Made by a program: the position numbers and the translations under genes. Under the pieces are notes generated by a model that saw only the letters and a list, made by a program, of their open reading frames with translations, had not been told where the DNA came from and did no database searches. From an uncultured bacterium (GTDB taxonomy: Bacteria; Actinomycetota; Coriobacteriia; Coriobacteriales; Coriobacteriaceae), in the NCBI GenBank assembly GCA_958349055.1, contig CATWBO010000022.1:1-39749 (forward strand): 39,749 bases of DNA. The letters run 5' to 3'. Shown here one piece after another: positions 24,178-31,093 of this stretch; position 1 is the stretch's first letter; each line of letters starts with the position of its first letter.

Positions 24178-25056
24178 ATGGAACTGCGAACCCTACGCTA
24201 TTTTTTGGCGGTGGCGCGCGAGGAGAACATGACCGAGGCGGCCAACGTGCTGCACGTGACGCAGCCTACGCTGTCGCGCCAGATTGCAGACTTGGAGCGC
24301 GAGCTGGGTGTCGAGCTGTTTGAGCGGACCAATCGGTCATGTGTGCTTACCGGGGACGGCATGCGTCTGCGCCAACGCGCCGAGGAAATTCTAGCGCTGG
24401 TGGAGCAGACCGAATCCGAGATGAGTGACCAAGAGCTCGGCATCGCCGGCAATATACGCATCGGCGCGGGAGAAACGCAGGCCATGCGCTATGTGCTGGA
24501 TACGTTTGCCGAGCTGCATCGCGATTATCCCGCCGTGACGATTGAGCTCTACACGGGCAATGCCGACGCTGCCGAGGAACGTTTGGAGCGAGGCCTACTG
24601 GACTTTGCCCTGCTACTGGAGCCGGTTAACCTGGACAAATACGAGTGGATTCGCATGCCGCAGGCCGACCGCGTGGGCGTTGCCGTGGCAAGCGATGGGC
24701 CGTGGGGGTCACTCGACGCGCTAACCCCTGCAGATCTGGCGGTGATGCCGCTGTTGTTGAGTTCGCGCACATCGAACAAGGCAATCGACCTGGTGACGTG
24801 GTCGGGCGGGGCGCTCGACCCCGAAGCGCTCAACGTAGTGGGGCATTTTGACCTGATCGGCAACGCATCGCATCTCATCCGCTCGGGGACGGCATGCGCC
24901 ATGGGCATCGATCATCTGCTGCAAGTTGATGCGAGTTCTGATATACGATTTGTACCGCTCGAGCCGGCTATCGAGATCGCGTCTTTTTTGGTATGGAAAA
25001 AGTACCGCCTGCGTTCGCGCGCCTGCGAAGAGCTGCTGAACCGCCTAAACGCGTGA
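24178..25056 (+). CDS. LysR-family transcriptional regulator
   Basis: A 292-residue regulator. The winged HTH is at the N-terminus: MELRTLRYFLAVAREENMTEAANVLHVTQPTLSRQIADLERELGVELFERT. A linker helix and a periplasmic-binding-type effector domain follow (from about 92, IRIGAGETQAMRYVLDTF). Start ATG 24178 has GGAG six nt before it. It is divergent from the aldo/keto reductase operon, the classic LysR arrangement, so control of that operon by a small-molecule inducer is likely. The stop codon overlaps a decayed GGGACAGTCCC-type palindrome. Confidence 0.96.
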   Translation: MELRTLRYFLAVAREENMTEAANVLHVTQPTLSRQIADLERELGVELFERTNRSCVLTGDGMRLRQRAEEILALVEQTESEMSDQELGIAGNIRIGAGETQAMRYVLDTFAELHRDYPAVTIELYTGNADAAEERLERGLLDFALLLEPVNLDKYEWIRMPQADRVGVAVASDGPWGSLDALTPADLAVMPLLLSSRTSNKAIDLVTWSGGALDPEALNVVGHFDLIGNASHLIRSGTACAMGIDHLLQVDASSDIRFVPLEPAIEIASFLVWKKYRLRSRACEELLNRLNA

Positions 25057-25078
25057 CAAGGGACAGCCCCTTTGCCGC
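25053..25078. repeat. Decayed GGGACAGTCCC-family palindrome
   Basis: GTGACAAGGGACAGCCCCTTTGCCGC keeps the core and outer parts of the family found at 14864 and 18328, with several changes. It overlaps the LysR stop codon. Confidence 0.6.
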
Positions 25079-25100
25079 ATTGATCTGAAAGTTGATGTTG

Positions 25101-26054
25101 ATGATTCTATCGCTGGCCCCCATGGAGGGGATCACCGGGCACGTGTTCCGTCGCGTGCATGCGGAGTGCTTTGGCGCGCTCGACTGCTATTACACGCCGT
25201 TTTTGCCGCCGCCGCGCGTGGGCAACCGCTTTGGCGGTAAGGCGTTTAAAGAGGTCGATCCCGCCAATAACCAGGGGCTTAACGTGGTGCCTCAGCTGAT
25301 GTCCAAAAACGCGGACGAGTTTGTGTGGGCGGCGCAGGTGCTCGCCGACATGGGTTACCGCGAGGTCAATCTCAACCTTGGCTGCCCCTCGGGCACGGTT
25401 GTCGCCAAGGGGAAGGGTTCGGGCTTTCTGCGCAACTTGGATGAGCTCGAGGTGTTCTTGAGCGACGTGTGCGAGCGCTCGCCATTGCCGGTGTCGGTCA
25501 AGACCAGGCTGGGACTGGAGAGCGACGATGAGTACGAGCGCGTGCTCGACCTCTATTGCCGCATGCCGCTGGCAGAGCTGATCGTGCATCCGCGCGTGCA
25601 AAAGGACCGCTATACGGGCTCGCCGCGCAAAGAGTTTTACGGTGAGACGCTGGAGCGGGCGCCGTTCCCGGTGGCCTATAACGGCGACATCTTTGATCTT
25701 GAGGACATGGATACGCTGGTGGAGGCCTATCCCGAAACGCGCCACGTAATGTTGGGGCGCGGCTTGCTTGCGAACCCTGCGCTGGCTCGCATGGTTGCCG
25801 GCGGTCCCGCTGCCATGGCAGCTGAACTGCAGCGCTTCCACGACATGTTGTTTGCGGCGTATGCAGAAGAGATTGGCGGCAACGCGGTCTTTCGCATGAA
25901 GGAGTGGTGGTTCTACGCCAAGTGCGCCTTCGCCGATCCCGCTACCGTTCACAAGATCGTGCGCAAGACCAAAAAGGTCGACGAATACCGCGCCGCCGCC
26001 GACCGCGTCTTCCACGAGCAACCCCTCGCTTCCACCGCCCGCTTCCACGGCTAG
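25101..26054 (+). CDS. tRNA-dihydrouridine synthase
   Basis: An FMN enzyme that reduces uridine in the D loop of tRNA using NADPH. Motifs: LAPMEGITG at the start of the TIM barrel, NLNLGCPSG with the catalytic Cys, SVKTRLGLES, the LIVHPRVQKDRYTG His region and the FMN phosphate site VMLGRGLLANP. The start is uncertain: ATG 25101 gives nine nt after GAAAG, while ATG 25095 or TTG 25092 would add two or three residues. It is a Dus of about 317 residues, normal for the family. It is convergent with the sirtuin gene, with only 10 nt between the stops and no terminator. Confidence 0.95.
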   Translation: MILSLAPMEGITGHVFRRVHAECFGALDCYYTPFLPPPRVGNRFGGKAFKEVDPANNQGLNVVPQLMSKNADEFVWAAQVLADMGYREVNLNLGCPSGTVVAKGKGSGFLRNLDELEVFLSDVCERSPLPVSVKTRLGLESDDEYERVLDLYCRMPLAELIVHPRVQKDRYTGSPRKEFYGETLERAPFPVAYNGDIFDLEDMDTLVEAYPETRHVMLGRGLLANPALARMVAGGPAAMAAELQRFHDMLFAAYAEEIGGNAVFRMKEWWFYAKCAFADPATVHKIVRKTKKVDEYRAAADRVFHEQPLASTARFHG

Positions 26055-26064
26055 CTAGTCATCG

Positions 26065-26949
26065 CTATCTGACGGCTTGGACGGCAAGTGCCTCTACTAC
26101 GCGCTCGGCACCGGCGTCGATCAAAATGCTGCGATTGGCGATTTCTGTCGGAGCGACTGCCTCGCCAAGGTTAACGCACGCGTACGTGGCGCGCTCGTTT
26201 TTGGCCGTCATCTGCCAAAACGGGTACTTGATGATGACGGGCGTGTTGCCGCCTACGCCAAGCTCCAAGAAAAGAATGCGCATATTGCTGTGACGGCGCA
26301 GGAAATCCTGGTAGCGATTGGCCGCAGTGTACCACCCCTTATCCTGCACAAACGTATCGTCGGCGCGTAGGTTCATCGTAAGCGGGGCACCGCAGTGAGG
26401 ACAATGGGGCACAAGCGAAGACGGGATACGCAGGTCCTGTTGGTCGGCGACCATATGGCGTACGAGCCCTTCGTTGTCCCATGTCTCCTGGCAGCAGGGC
26501 TTGCTGCACTGGAACAGGCCGTAGTCTCCCTGCGTGTAGAAGAGTCGCTGCTTGTCAAAGCCGGCGCGCTGGAAACAATGGTCCACGTTTGTGGTCAGCA
26601 CAAAGTAGTCGCGGTCGCGCACTATGCTCAAGAGCTGTTCGTAGAGCGGCGTCGGTACTGGATCGTATCGGTTGCACATGATGTAGCGGCTCCAAAACGC
26701 CCAGTACTCCTCGAGCGAATCATAGGGATAGAAACCGCCGGAATACATATCGGTAAAGCCGTAGCGTGCGGCAAAGTCGCCAAAGAGCTCGTCGAAACGC
26801 TTGCCCGAATAGGTGTATCCGGCGGCGGTCGAGAGTCCTGCTCCGGCACCGATTACCACGGCGTCAGATGCATCGAGTGCGACTCGGAGCTTATCGATTT
26901 GTTTGGAGAAGGTTGCGGTAGATTGCCTCGTCAGACGCGAGAAAAACAT
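26065..26949 (-). CDS. SirTM-type (class M) sirtuin, probable protein ADP-ribosyltransferase
   Basis: A 294-residue NAD-dependent Sir2-fold protein. The Rossmann motif GAGAGLSTAAGY is at 34-45. The usual catalytic HG is replaced by YTQG with Gln140, and TTNVDH gives Asn121. This Asn/Gln pair is the mark of class M sirtuins, which ADP-ribosylate proteins instead of deacetylating. Zinc cysteines are Cys148, Cys152 or 153, Cys183 and Cys186. Start ATG 26949 lies inside the macrodomain gene (59-nt overlap), with AAGG upstream within that gene, so translation is coupled. In Staphylococcus and Streptococcus the pair acts on a lipoylated GcvH-like protein; no such carrier is in this window. Confidence 0.93.
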   Translation of the reverse strand: MFFSRLTRQSTATFSKQIDKLRVALDASDAVVIGAGAGLSTAAGYTYSGKRFDELFGDFAARYGFTDMYSGGFYPYDSLEEYWAFWSRYIMCNRYDPVPTPLYEQLLSIVRDRDYFVLTTNVDHCFQRAGFDKQRLFYTQGDYGLFQCSKPCCQETWDNEGLVRHMVADQQDLRIPSSLVPHCPHCGAPLTMNLRADDTFVQDKGWYTAANRYQDFLRRHSNMRILFLELGVGGNTPVIIKYPFWQMTAKNERATYACVNLGEAVAPTEIANRSILIDAGAERVVEALAVQAVR

Positions 26950-27676
26950 TGAAGATCACCTTAAGGTCGGGGTCGTTATGGTCTAGATGATGACGAACGG
27001 TATCGATGGCCACGCGCGCGGCGGCATCTTGCGGATAACCAAACACGCCCGTCGAGATGCAGCAGAATGCAAGCGTGCCGAGTCTTCGGCGTGTCGCTTC
27101 TTCCAGGCAGCTGGTGTAGCAGCGGCGTAGCAGCAATTCCTCACGCGGGCCAGGCTTATGGCTGGGCACGATGGGGCCGACGGTGTGGAAAACGTAGCTG
27201 CTGGGCAGGTTGAACGCCGGTGTGACCTTGACACGCGCCGTTGGTTCCTCGTGCCCCTGCTCGTCCATGAGATTGGCGCACGCCAAACGCAGCTGCATGC
27301 CGGCGTAGGTGTGGATGGCGTTGTCGATGCAGCTATGCCCTGGCACAAAGCAGCCGAGCATTTGGCTGTTGGCGGCATTGACGATGGCGTCGGCCTTAAG
27401 CAGCGTAATGTCGCCGCGCCAGATGGCAACGCGATCGCGGTAGGGGAGGGTGCCGGCGTCGGTTGCCCCGCCGCGTTCAAGAAGGCGTTGCTGCAAGTAG
27501 GCGTCTTGTATGTCGAGCGTCTCGGCAGCAAGCGCCTCGGGCGGGCGCACGTTCATAAGGGCTCGAAGCAAATCGCGCTGTTCGCTGACTCCGGCAGGTA
27601 CAGCAATGCTGCGCCCGTCTGGCCGCTCATCGAGCAATGCCTTGATAAGCCAAACGCGGCGTTCGGCCTGATTCAT
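26891..27676 (-). CDS. Zinc-dependent macrodomain protein-ADP-ribose hydrolase
   Basis: A 261-residue macrodomain enzyme that should remove ADP-ribose from proteins. The N-terminal 75 residues are helical. The macro fold has IVNAANSQMLG (98-108) and the glycine loop CCISTGVFGYP. The zinc-macro motif is GCFVPGHSC with Cys109, His114 and Cys116. Start ATG 27676 follows AGGAGGAAGG. The SirTM sirtuin gene overlaps its end, giving writer and eraser in one operon as described for SirTM-linked macrodomains. Proposed use is a redox or stress response through protein ADP-ribosylation. Confidence 0.93.
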   Translation of the reverse strand: MNQAERRVWLIKALLDERPDGRSIAVPAGVSEQRDLLRALMNVRPPEALAAETLDIQDAYLQQRLLERGGATDAGTLPYRDRVAIWRGDITLLKADAIVNAANSQMLGCFVPGHSCIDNAIHTYAGMQLRLACANLMDEQGHEEPTARVKVTPAFNLPSSYVFHTVGPIVPSHKPGPREELLLRRCYTSCLEEATRRRLGTLAFCCISTGVFGYPQDAAARVAIDTVRHHLDHNDPDLKVIFNVFLASDEAIYRNLLQTNR

Positions 27677-27754
27677 GGCCTTCCTCCTGTTCGATTGAGA
27701 TGGTTTCGCTCGACAGTAGTGTGCGGCCCAACGCGCCTCTGTAAAAGAAGGCAC

Positions 27755-27796
27755 AAAAAGGTAAGCGCCGTAGGGTGGCATGCCCCACGGCGCTTA
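27755..27796 (-). terminator. Terminator of the HxlR gene
   Basis: On the minus strand TAAGCGCCGT (27796-27787) pairs with ACGGCGCTTA (27771-27762), and CCTTTTTG follows the stem. Confidence 0.85.
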
Positions 27797-27816
27797 ATTG
27801 TCGAAGCCTGCGGCTG

Positions 27817-28149
27817 TTAGGAGCTCCGTACAAGCTGCTGATAGTCGGTGCCCCATTCCACAAGGGAATCGATAATGGGCATAAGGCTTTGGCCAAGCTC
27901 GCTAAGCGCATATTCCGTACGGATGGGCGTTTCGGGAATAACGGTGCGCGTGATAAGTCCCGCGGCGTCCATTTCCTTAAGGTTGGACGAGAGTACCTTT
28001 TGACTGATGCCGGGGATGGCGCGATGCAGCGCGTTGAAACCCATCGGACTGTTTATGAGCTGTTGGATGATATAGATCTTCCACTTGTTGCCAAAGAGTT
28101 GAAAACACGTGGCAACAGGGCAGGGAGGCAGTTCTTCTTTGGTAAGCAT
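27817..28149 (-). CDS. HxlR-family transcriptional regulator
   Basis: A 110-residue winged-helix regulator of the MarR/HxlR type. The family pattern is clear: CPVATCFQLFGNKWKIYIIQQL, then FNALHRAIPGISQKVLSSNLKEMDAAGLI with the recognition helix, and the wing RTEYALSELGQSL. The N-terminal Cys10 (CPV) is conserved and in many HxlR members senses thiols or aldehydes. Start ATG 28149 follows GAGGAGTCTCC. It is divergent from the RiPP operon, sharing a 199-nt region that holds a TTACC-TTTT-GGTAA dyad. It probably controls the operon in response to an electrophile or oxidant, which is inference. Confidence 0.93.
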   Translation of the reverse strand: MLTKEELPPCPVATCFQLFGNKWKIYIIQQLINSPMGFNALHRAIPGISQKVLSSNLKEMDAAGLITRTVIPETPIRTEYALSELGQSLMPIIDSLVEWGTDYQQLVRSS

Positions 28150-28212
28150 GGAGACTCCTCAATCGTGTGGACAGCTTTCATTATCGCAGCCGCTGTCGTT
28201 TGCGGCTACTAC

Positions 28213-28226
28213 TTACCTTTTGGTAA
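28213..28226. promoter_or_regulatory. HxlR-type operator dyad
   Basis: TTACC-TTTT-GGTAA is a perfect 5-bp dyad around an AT spacer, extended by AC and CT to 28211-28228. It is the shape of known HxlR sites, 64 nt from the HxlR start and 33 nt upstream of the RiPP promoter -35. Confidence 0.65.
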
Positions 28227-28258
28227 CTGGCTAATAGATTGGTGCCTTCTTTTGGTCG

Positions 28259-28287
28259 TTGCGCGCTTTTTGCATGATGCATATAGA
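28259..28287 (+). promoter_or_regulatory. Candidate promoter of the RiPP operon
   Basis: TTGCGC (28259-28264), a 17-nt spacer and TATAGA (28282-28287) are well placed, giving a leader of about 55 nt before the precursor gene. Confidence 0.6.
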
Positions 28288-28348
28288 CGCAAAGAGCGTC
28301 AAAAACTGGATGGCTTCGCCCGGCCATCCTCGACCGAAAGGAAATGCC

Positions 28349-28582
28349 ATGTCCGAGAATCTTGAGAACGTTGCCGCTTTCGCCTCCTGCGGTACTGCCG
28401 ATCCTGCGCCCGCTTGCGGCTCCGCCGACCCCAAGGCCGCTCCCGCTTGCGGTTCTTCCGATCCGGCGGCCGCTCCTGCCTGCGGCTCTGCTGACCCGGC
28501 TGCTGCTCCTGCCTGCGGCACCGCTGATCCGGCTGCTGCTCCTGCCTGCGGCACCGCTTGCGGCGCTGCCGACGCTCAGTAA
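28349..28582 (+). CDS. ACGX-repeat RiPP precursor peptide
   Basis: A 77-residue precursor of a ribosomally made, modified peptide. A short leader (MSENLENVAAFAS) precedes a core of tandem units of the form ACG(S/T)xDPAAAP. Seven cysteines, all in CG pairs, lie at 14, 23, 34, 45, 56, 67 and 71. The period is 11 residues between 23 and 67. Five of the seven CG pairs are followed by two residues and then Asp-Pro. This matches the ACGX-repeat peptides that NCBI curators linked to SPASM radical SAM enzymes. Start ATG 28349 follows AAAGGAAA. The modifying enzyme gene is the third gene of the operon. No product of this class is known to me. Confidence 0.85.
   Translation: MSENLENVAAFASCGTADPAPACGSADPKAAPACGSSDPAAAPACGSADPAAAPACGTADPAAAPACGTACGAADAQ
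28440..28560 (+). repeat. 33-nt coding tandem repeats in the RiPP precursor
   Basis: Units of 33 nt, one per 11-residue core unit, are in phase with the reading frame. The last two full units are nearly identical at the DNA level, which points to recent duplication, and unit number may differ between strains. Confidence 0.85.
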
Positions 28583-28606
28583 GCAATCGCTAGGAAGGGA
28601 CTCGTA

Positions 28607-29227
28607 ATGGATGCTCAGACTTGCCTCAAAAAGATGCAGCTTGCCGGGACGCTCTCCCTGGCAACCGTGGACGAAAGCGGCGCACCGCAAATTCGCTGCG
28701 TGAGCGCTGTCCATTACGAGCCCCGTGCTGTCTACTTTCTCACGGCACGTGGCAAGGAGATGGCTCGTCAGCTTATGGCCGACGGGCGCGTCCAAACGCT
28801 CGTCCACACGCGATTTAACGAGATGATCCGCATGTCCGGCGTTGCCGCCCCCGTCTCGGATTCCGAGCAAGTTCACTGGCGCGACGTGATTTACGCCGAG
28901 CAGCCGTATCTTGCTAACGTTTATCCCGGTGATACGCGCGAGATCAACATCATCTTTAAGGTTGAGAACATAGTGCTCGACTACTTTAACCTGGGAGTTC
29001 ATCCCATCGAGCGCGCGGTCTTTACCTTGGACGAGAGCATGGCACCTGCGCCCGCCAAGGGCTTCTGCATCGATGCCGATGCGTGTATCGGTTGCGGCAC
29101 CTGCCTTGAGCACTGCCCGCAGAAGTGCATCGAGCCGGGAGACTCGTATCGCATAGAGCCCGAGCACTGCCTGCATTGCGGTGCCTGTGCCGAGAATTGC
29201 CCCATCGGCGCCGTTGCGCGCCTGTAG
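28607..29227 (+). CDS. Pyridoxamine-phosphate-oxidase-fold/ferredoxin fusion, RiPP operon
   Basis: A 206-residue fusion. Residues 1-140 form a flavin-binding split-barrel of the pyridoxamine 5'-phosphate oxidase type (MQLAGTLSLATVDESGAPQIRCVSAV). The C-terminus has two 4Fe-4S ferredoxin clusters: Cys160/163/166/170 and Cys188/191/194/198, each as CxxCxxCxxxCP. Start ATG 28607 follows AAGGGA. It lies between precursor and radical SAM genes, 24 nt after the former and 46 nt before the latter. Supplying electrons to the radical SAM clusters, or reducing the peptide, is a natural role but is inferred. It need not make pyridoxal phosphate. Confidence 0.9.
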   Translation: MDAQTCLKKMQLAGTLSLATVDESGAPQIRCVSAVHYEPRAVYFLTARGKEMARQLMADGRVQTLVHTRFNEMIRMSGVAAPVSDSEQVHWRDVIYAEQPYLANVYPGDTREINIIFKVENIVLDYFNLGVHPIERAVFTLDESMAPAPAKGFCIDADACIGCGTCLEHCPQKCIEPGDSYRIEPEHCLHCGACAENCPIGAVARL

Positions 29228-29273
29228 CCCAAATACCGCCATCAGTTTCAACATCGACCAAAGGAGTCCCACG

Positions 29274-30320
29274 ATGCAAAAGCCTGCGCTTGCCTTCCAA
29301 TGGCACATTACGGATGAATGTGATCAGCGTTGCAAACATTGCTATATCTTTGCCAACGGTGCCTGCGCCGGTTTTAAGCGCATGCCGTGGGAGCAGATGG
29401 TCCAGGTCGTTGATCAGGCTCAGGCGCTCTGCGAGCGCATCGGCCGTCAGCCGTACTTTTACGTTACGGGCGGCGACCCCATTCTTCATCCCGATTTTTG
29501 GCGCCTTGCCGAGCTCCTGCACGAGCGCGGTTTCATGTGGTGCGTAATGGGCAATCCGTTCCATCTGACCGACGAGGTCTGCGCTCGCATGAAAGAGCTG
29601 GGTTGTCGCAAATACCAGCTCTCGCTTGATGGACTCGAGGCAACGCACGATTACTTCCGTAAACCCGGCTCGTTTGCCGAGACTCTGCGTGCCATTGGTT
29701 GCCTTAAGCGTGCAGGTATCTGGGTTGCCGTCATGAACACGGTATCGAGCATGAATGCCGCCGAGTTGCCGCAGCTCATCGATCTGGTGGCAAGCCTCGA
29801 GGTCGACGTGTTCGCCTTTGGTCGGTACTGCCCCACGTCGGGCCAAAAGCGTGACGAGTTCCATTTGGAACCGCTGGAGTATCGCGATGTGCTGCTGGCC
29901 GCGCAGGAGCGCATGGAGTTCCACCAGGCGGCGGGCTGCAAGACGTTCTTCCAGCTCAAGGATCACCTGTGGACGCTGCTTTTGTGGGAGCAGGGTAAGT
30001 TCACCATTCCCGAGGACGCCAAGCCCGGCATGATCTATGACGGCTGCCATTGCGGCACGGGGCATATGACGGTGCTGCCCACGGGTGACGTCTATGCGTG
30101 CCGTCGTATGGAGAGCAAGGTGGGCAACGTTGCCGAAAACTCGCTGGAAGAGCTCTTCTTCTCTCCGCAAATGGAAGCCAAGCGCGACTTTAAAAAGTTC
30201 AAGAAGTGCTCCAAATGCGAACTTTTTGGCTGGTGCCGCGGCTGCCCCGCTGTGACGTATGGTTACACAGGCGATATGTATGAAGCCGATCCTCAGTGCT
30301 GGAAAGAGATCGAGGAATAG
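29274..30320 (+). CDS. SPASM-domain radical SAM peptide maturase (ACGX-type)
   Basis: A 348-residue radical SAM enzyme that should modify the cysteine-repeat precursor, possibly by thioether or epimer formation. The SAM-cluster motif is CDQRCKHC (Cys16, Cys20, Cys23), with GGDP at 66-69 for SAM binding. The C-terminal SPASM part has Cys258, Cys260, Cys276, Cys312, Cys315, Cys321, Cys324 and Cys342, enough for two auxiliary 4Fe-4S clusters. Start ATG 29274 has AAAGGAG seven nt before. It is the last gene of the operon and is followed after 24 nt by the island repeat. The exact chemistry cannot be read from sequence. No transporter or protease gene is adjacent. Confidence 0.93.
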   Translation: MQKPALAFQWHITDECDQRCKHCYIFANGACAGFKRMPWEQMVQVVDQAQALCERIGRQPYFYVTGGDPILHPDFWRLAELLHERGFMWCVMGNPFHLTDEVCARMKELGCRKYQLSLDGLEATHDYFRKPGSFAETLRAIGCLKRAGIWVAVMNTVSSMNAAELPQLIDLVASLEVDVFAFGRYCPTSGQKRDEFHLEPLEYRDVLLAAQERMEFHQAAGCKTFFQLKDHLWTLLLWEQGKFTIPEDAKPGMIYDGCHCGTGHMTVLPTGDVYACRRMESKVGNVAENSLEELFFSPQMEAKRDFKKFKKCSKCELFGWCRGCPAVTYGYTGDMYEADPQCWKEIEE

Positions 30321-30344
30321 AATCGCCGTGTCATCGGGTATCCG

Positions 30345-30392
30345 TTGGGGACGTTCTTTAACGACTATTCATTTAAGTACGTCCCCAATGAG
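30345..30392. repeat. 48-nt direct repeat with hairpin, left edge of an island
   Basis: TTGGGGACGT (30345-30354) pairs with ACGTCCCCAA (30379-30388). The whole 48 nt recurs in the same direction at 32773-32820 with two changes. Confidence 0.9.
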
Positions 30393-30492
30393 CGGTTGTG
30401 AGGGACCCACGCAAAAAGCTGTACGCCAGCATCCTAAGATGTCGAAAAATGTCGACTTTGGATGCTGACATACACGTTTGGGTTCGGCGGGG
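30365..30492. repeat. 128-nt repeat unit, copy A
   Basis: It matches 32636-32764 with five substitutions and one 1-nt gap. It includes a stem-loop at 30420-30474 (AGCATCC/GGATGCT core). It ends 2 nt before the antitoxin stop codon and overlaps the 48-nt repeat on its left. Confidence 0.9.
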
Positions 30493-30494
30493 GA

Positions 30495-30761
30495 CTAGGC
30501 AATCATTGCATCGAGCGTAATGAGCTCCCTGATCCGCTCTGTGCGTGTCTGCCCATGACGCTTTGCCTTTGCGTCAAACGCCTCAAGAACCGATTCACCC
30601 ACACGTGCCGACAAAACAACGCTCGGCTCATCGGAGATCGGCGGCCTCCCTAACTTGATGGTGCGGCCCTTTGGCCACTCATCTTTTTCGTATGCCTCTG
30701 CTGCCTTTTCCAGCTCTCCGGGAGCAAATCCCATCATCTCCTCGAGCTGCTTAGCGTCCAT
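30495..30761 (-). CDS. Ribbon-helix-helix antitoxin
   Basis: An 88-residue antitoxin. The C-terminal 45 residues (SVVLSARVGESVLEAFDAKAKRHGQTRTERIRELI) form a ribbon-helix-helix DNA-binding domain. The acidic N-terminal half (KQLEEMMGFAPGELEKAAEAYEKDEWPKG) would wrap the toxin. Start ATG 30761 has AGGAGG five nt before, which overlaps the toxin stop. The order, toxin first then antitoxin, is that of brnTA. It probably represses the operator at 31052-31071 with its partner. It is the last gene of the operon and ends at the edge of the 128-nt repeat. Confidence 0.85.
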   Translation of the reverse strand: MDAKQLEEMMGFAPGELEKAAEAYEKDEWPKGRTIKLGRPPISDEPSVVLSARVGESVLEAFDAKAKRHGQTRTERIRELITLDAMIA

Positions 30762-30769
30762 AGCGCCTC

Positions 30770-31036
30770 CTATCGATCGACCCCGATTTCCCTGAGCACC
30801 TTGCGCGTAGGAGGGACAAGGGCGTGGTAAATGATGTAGCCATCTCGATCGGGGCAATATCGAGCGATGAGTTCCATGAGACGGCTTCTTCCATCAAGTC
30901 CAACGAGAACGTAATCGATACCTCCATTTTCAAGATCACGCCTGAACCATGCGAAAGCGGAGTTCCAGGCGCATGTAATATCCGTCTCCGTCAGCCCGTG
31001 CTTGAGGGCATGGGGGTGGATTGCGATGAGCTCCAT
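30770..31036 (-). CDS. BrnT-like toxin
   Basis: An 88-residue basic protein: MELIAIHPHALKHGLTETDITCAWNSAFAWFRRD, then GIDYVLVGLDGRSRLMELIARY and YIIYHALVPPTRKVLREI. The HPHALKHG start, the central beta sheet with GLDGRSRLMEL and the YHALVPPTRK end match the BrnT-like/HARKHG toxin family of RelE-type fold. Start ATG 31036 follows GAGAGG; an in-frame ATG at 31072 would overlap the operator. The antitoxin gene starts 8 nt after its stop. The family acts as an RNase that blocks translation; this activity is inferred. Confidence 0.75.
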   Translation of the reverse strand: MELIAIHPHALKHGLTETDITCAWNSAFAWFRRDLENGGIDYVLVGLDGRSRLMELIARYCPDRDGYIIYHALVPPTRKVLREIGVDR

Positions 31037-31051
31037 AAGGGCCTCTCTTTT

Positions 31052-31080
31052 TGTATACAGTTTTGTAGACAAAAATGCAA
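31052..31080 (-). promoter_or_regulatory. Promoter and operator of the toxin-antitoxin genes
   Basis: On the minus strand TTGCAT (31080-31075), a 17-nt spacer and TATACA (31057-31052) form a good promoter. The inverted repeat TGTCTAC-N6-GTATACA (31071-31052) covers its spacer and -10, fitting autorepression by the RHH antitoxin. Confidence 0.75.
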
Positions 31081-31093
31081 GCAGTTAATAGGG

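Noticed and set aside
28380..28580. Regular repeats that could suggest a CRISPR array
   Set aside because: The 33-nt units are in frame, coding and tandem without spacers.
28181..29308. A 375-codon minus-strand frame across the RiPP precursor
   Set aside because: It includes the control region and reads the precursor repeats backwards. The plus-strand genes have proper ribosome binding sites and motifs.
30495..31036. Reading the pair as ordinary small regulators
   Set aside because: The toxin-first order, the 8-nt gap, the RHH C-terminus and the promoter-covering dyad fit a toxin-antitoxin operon better.
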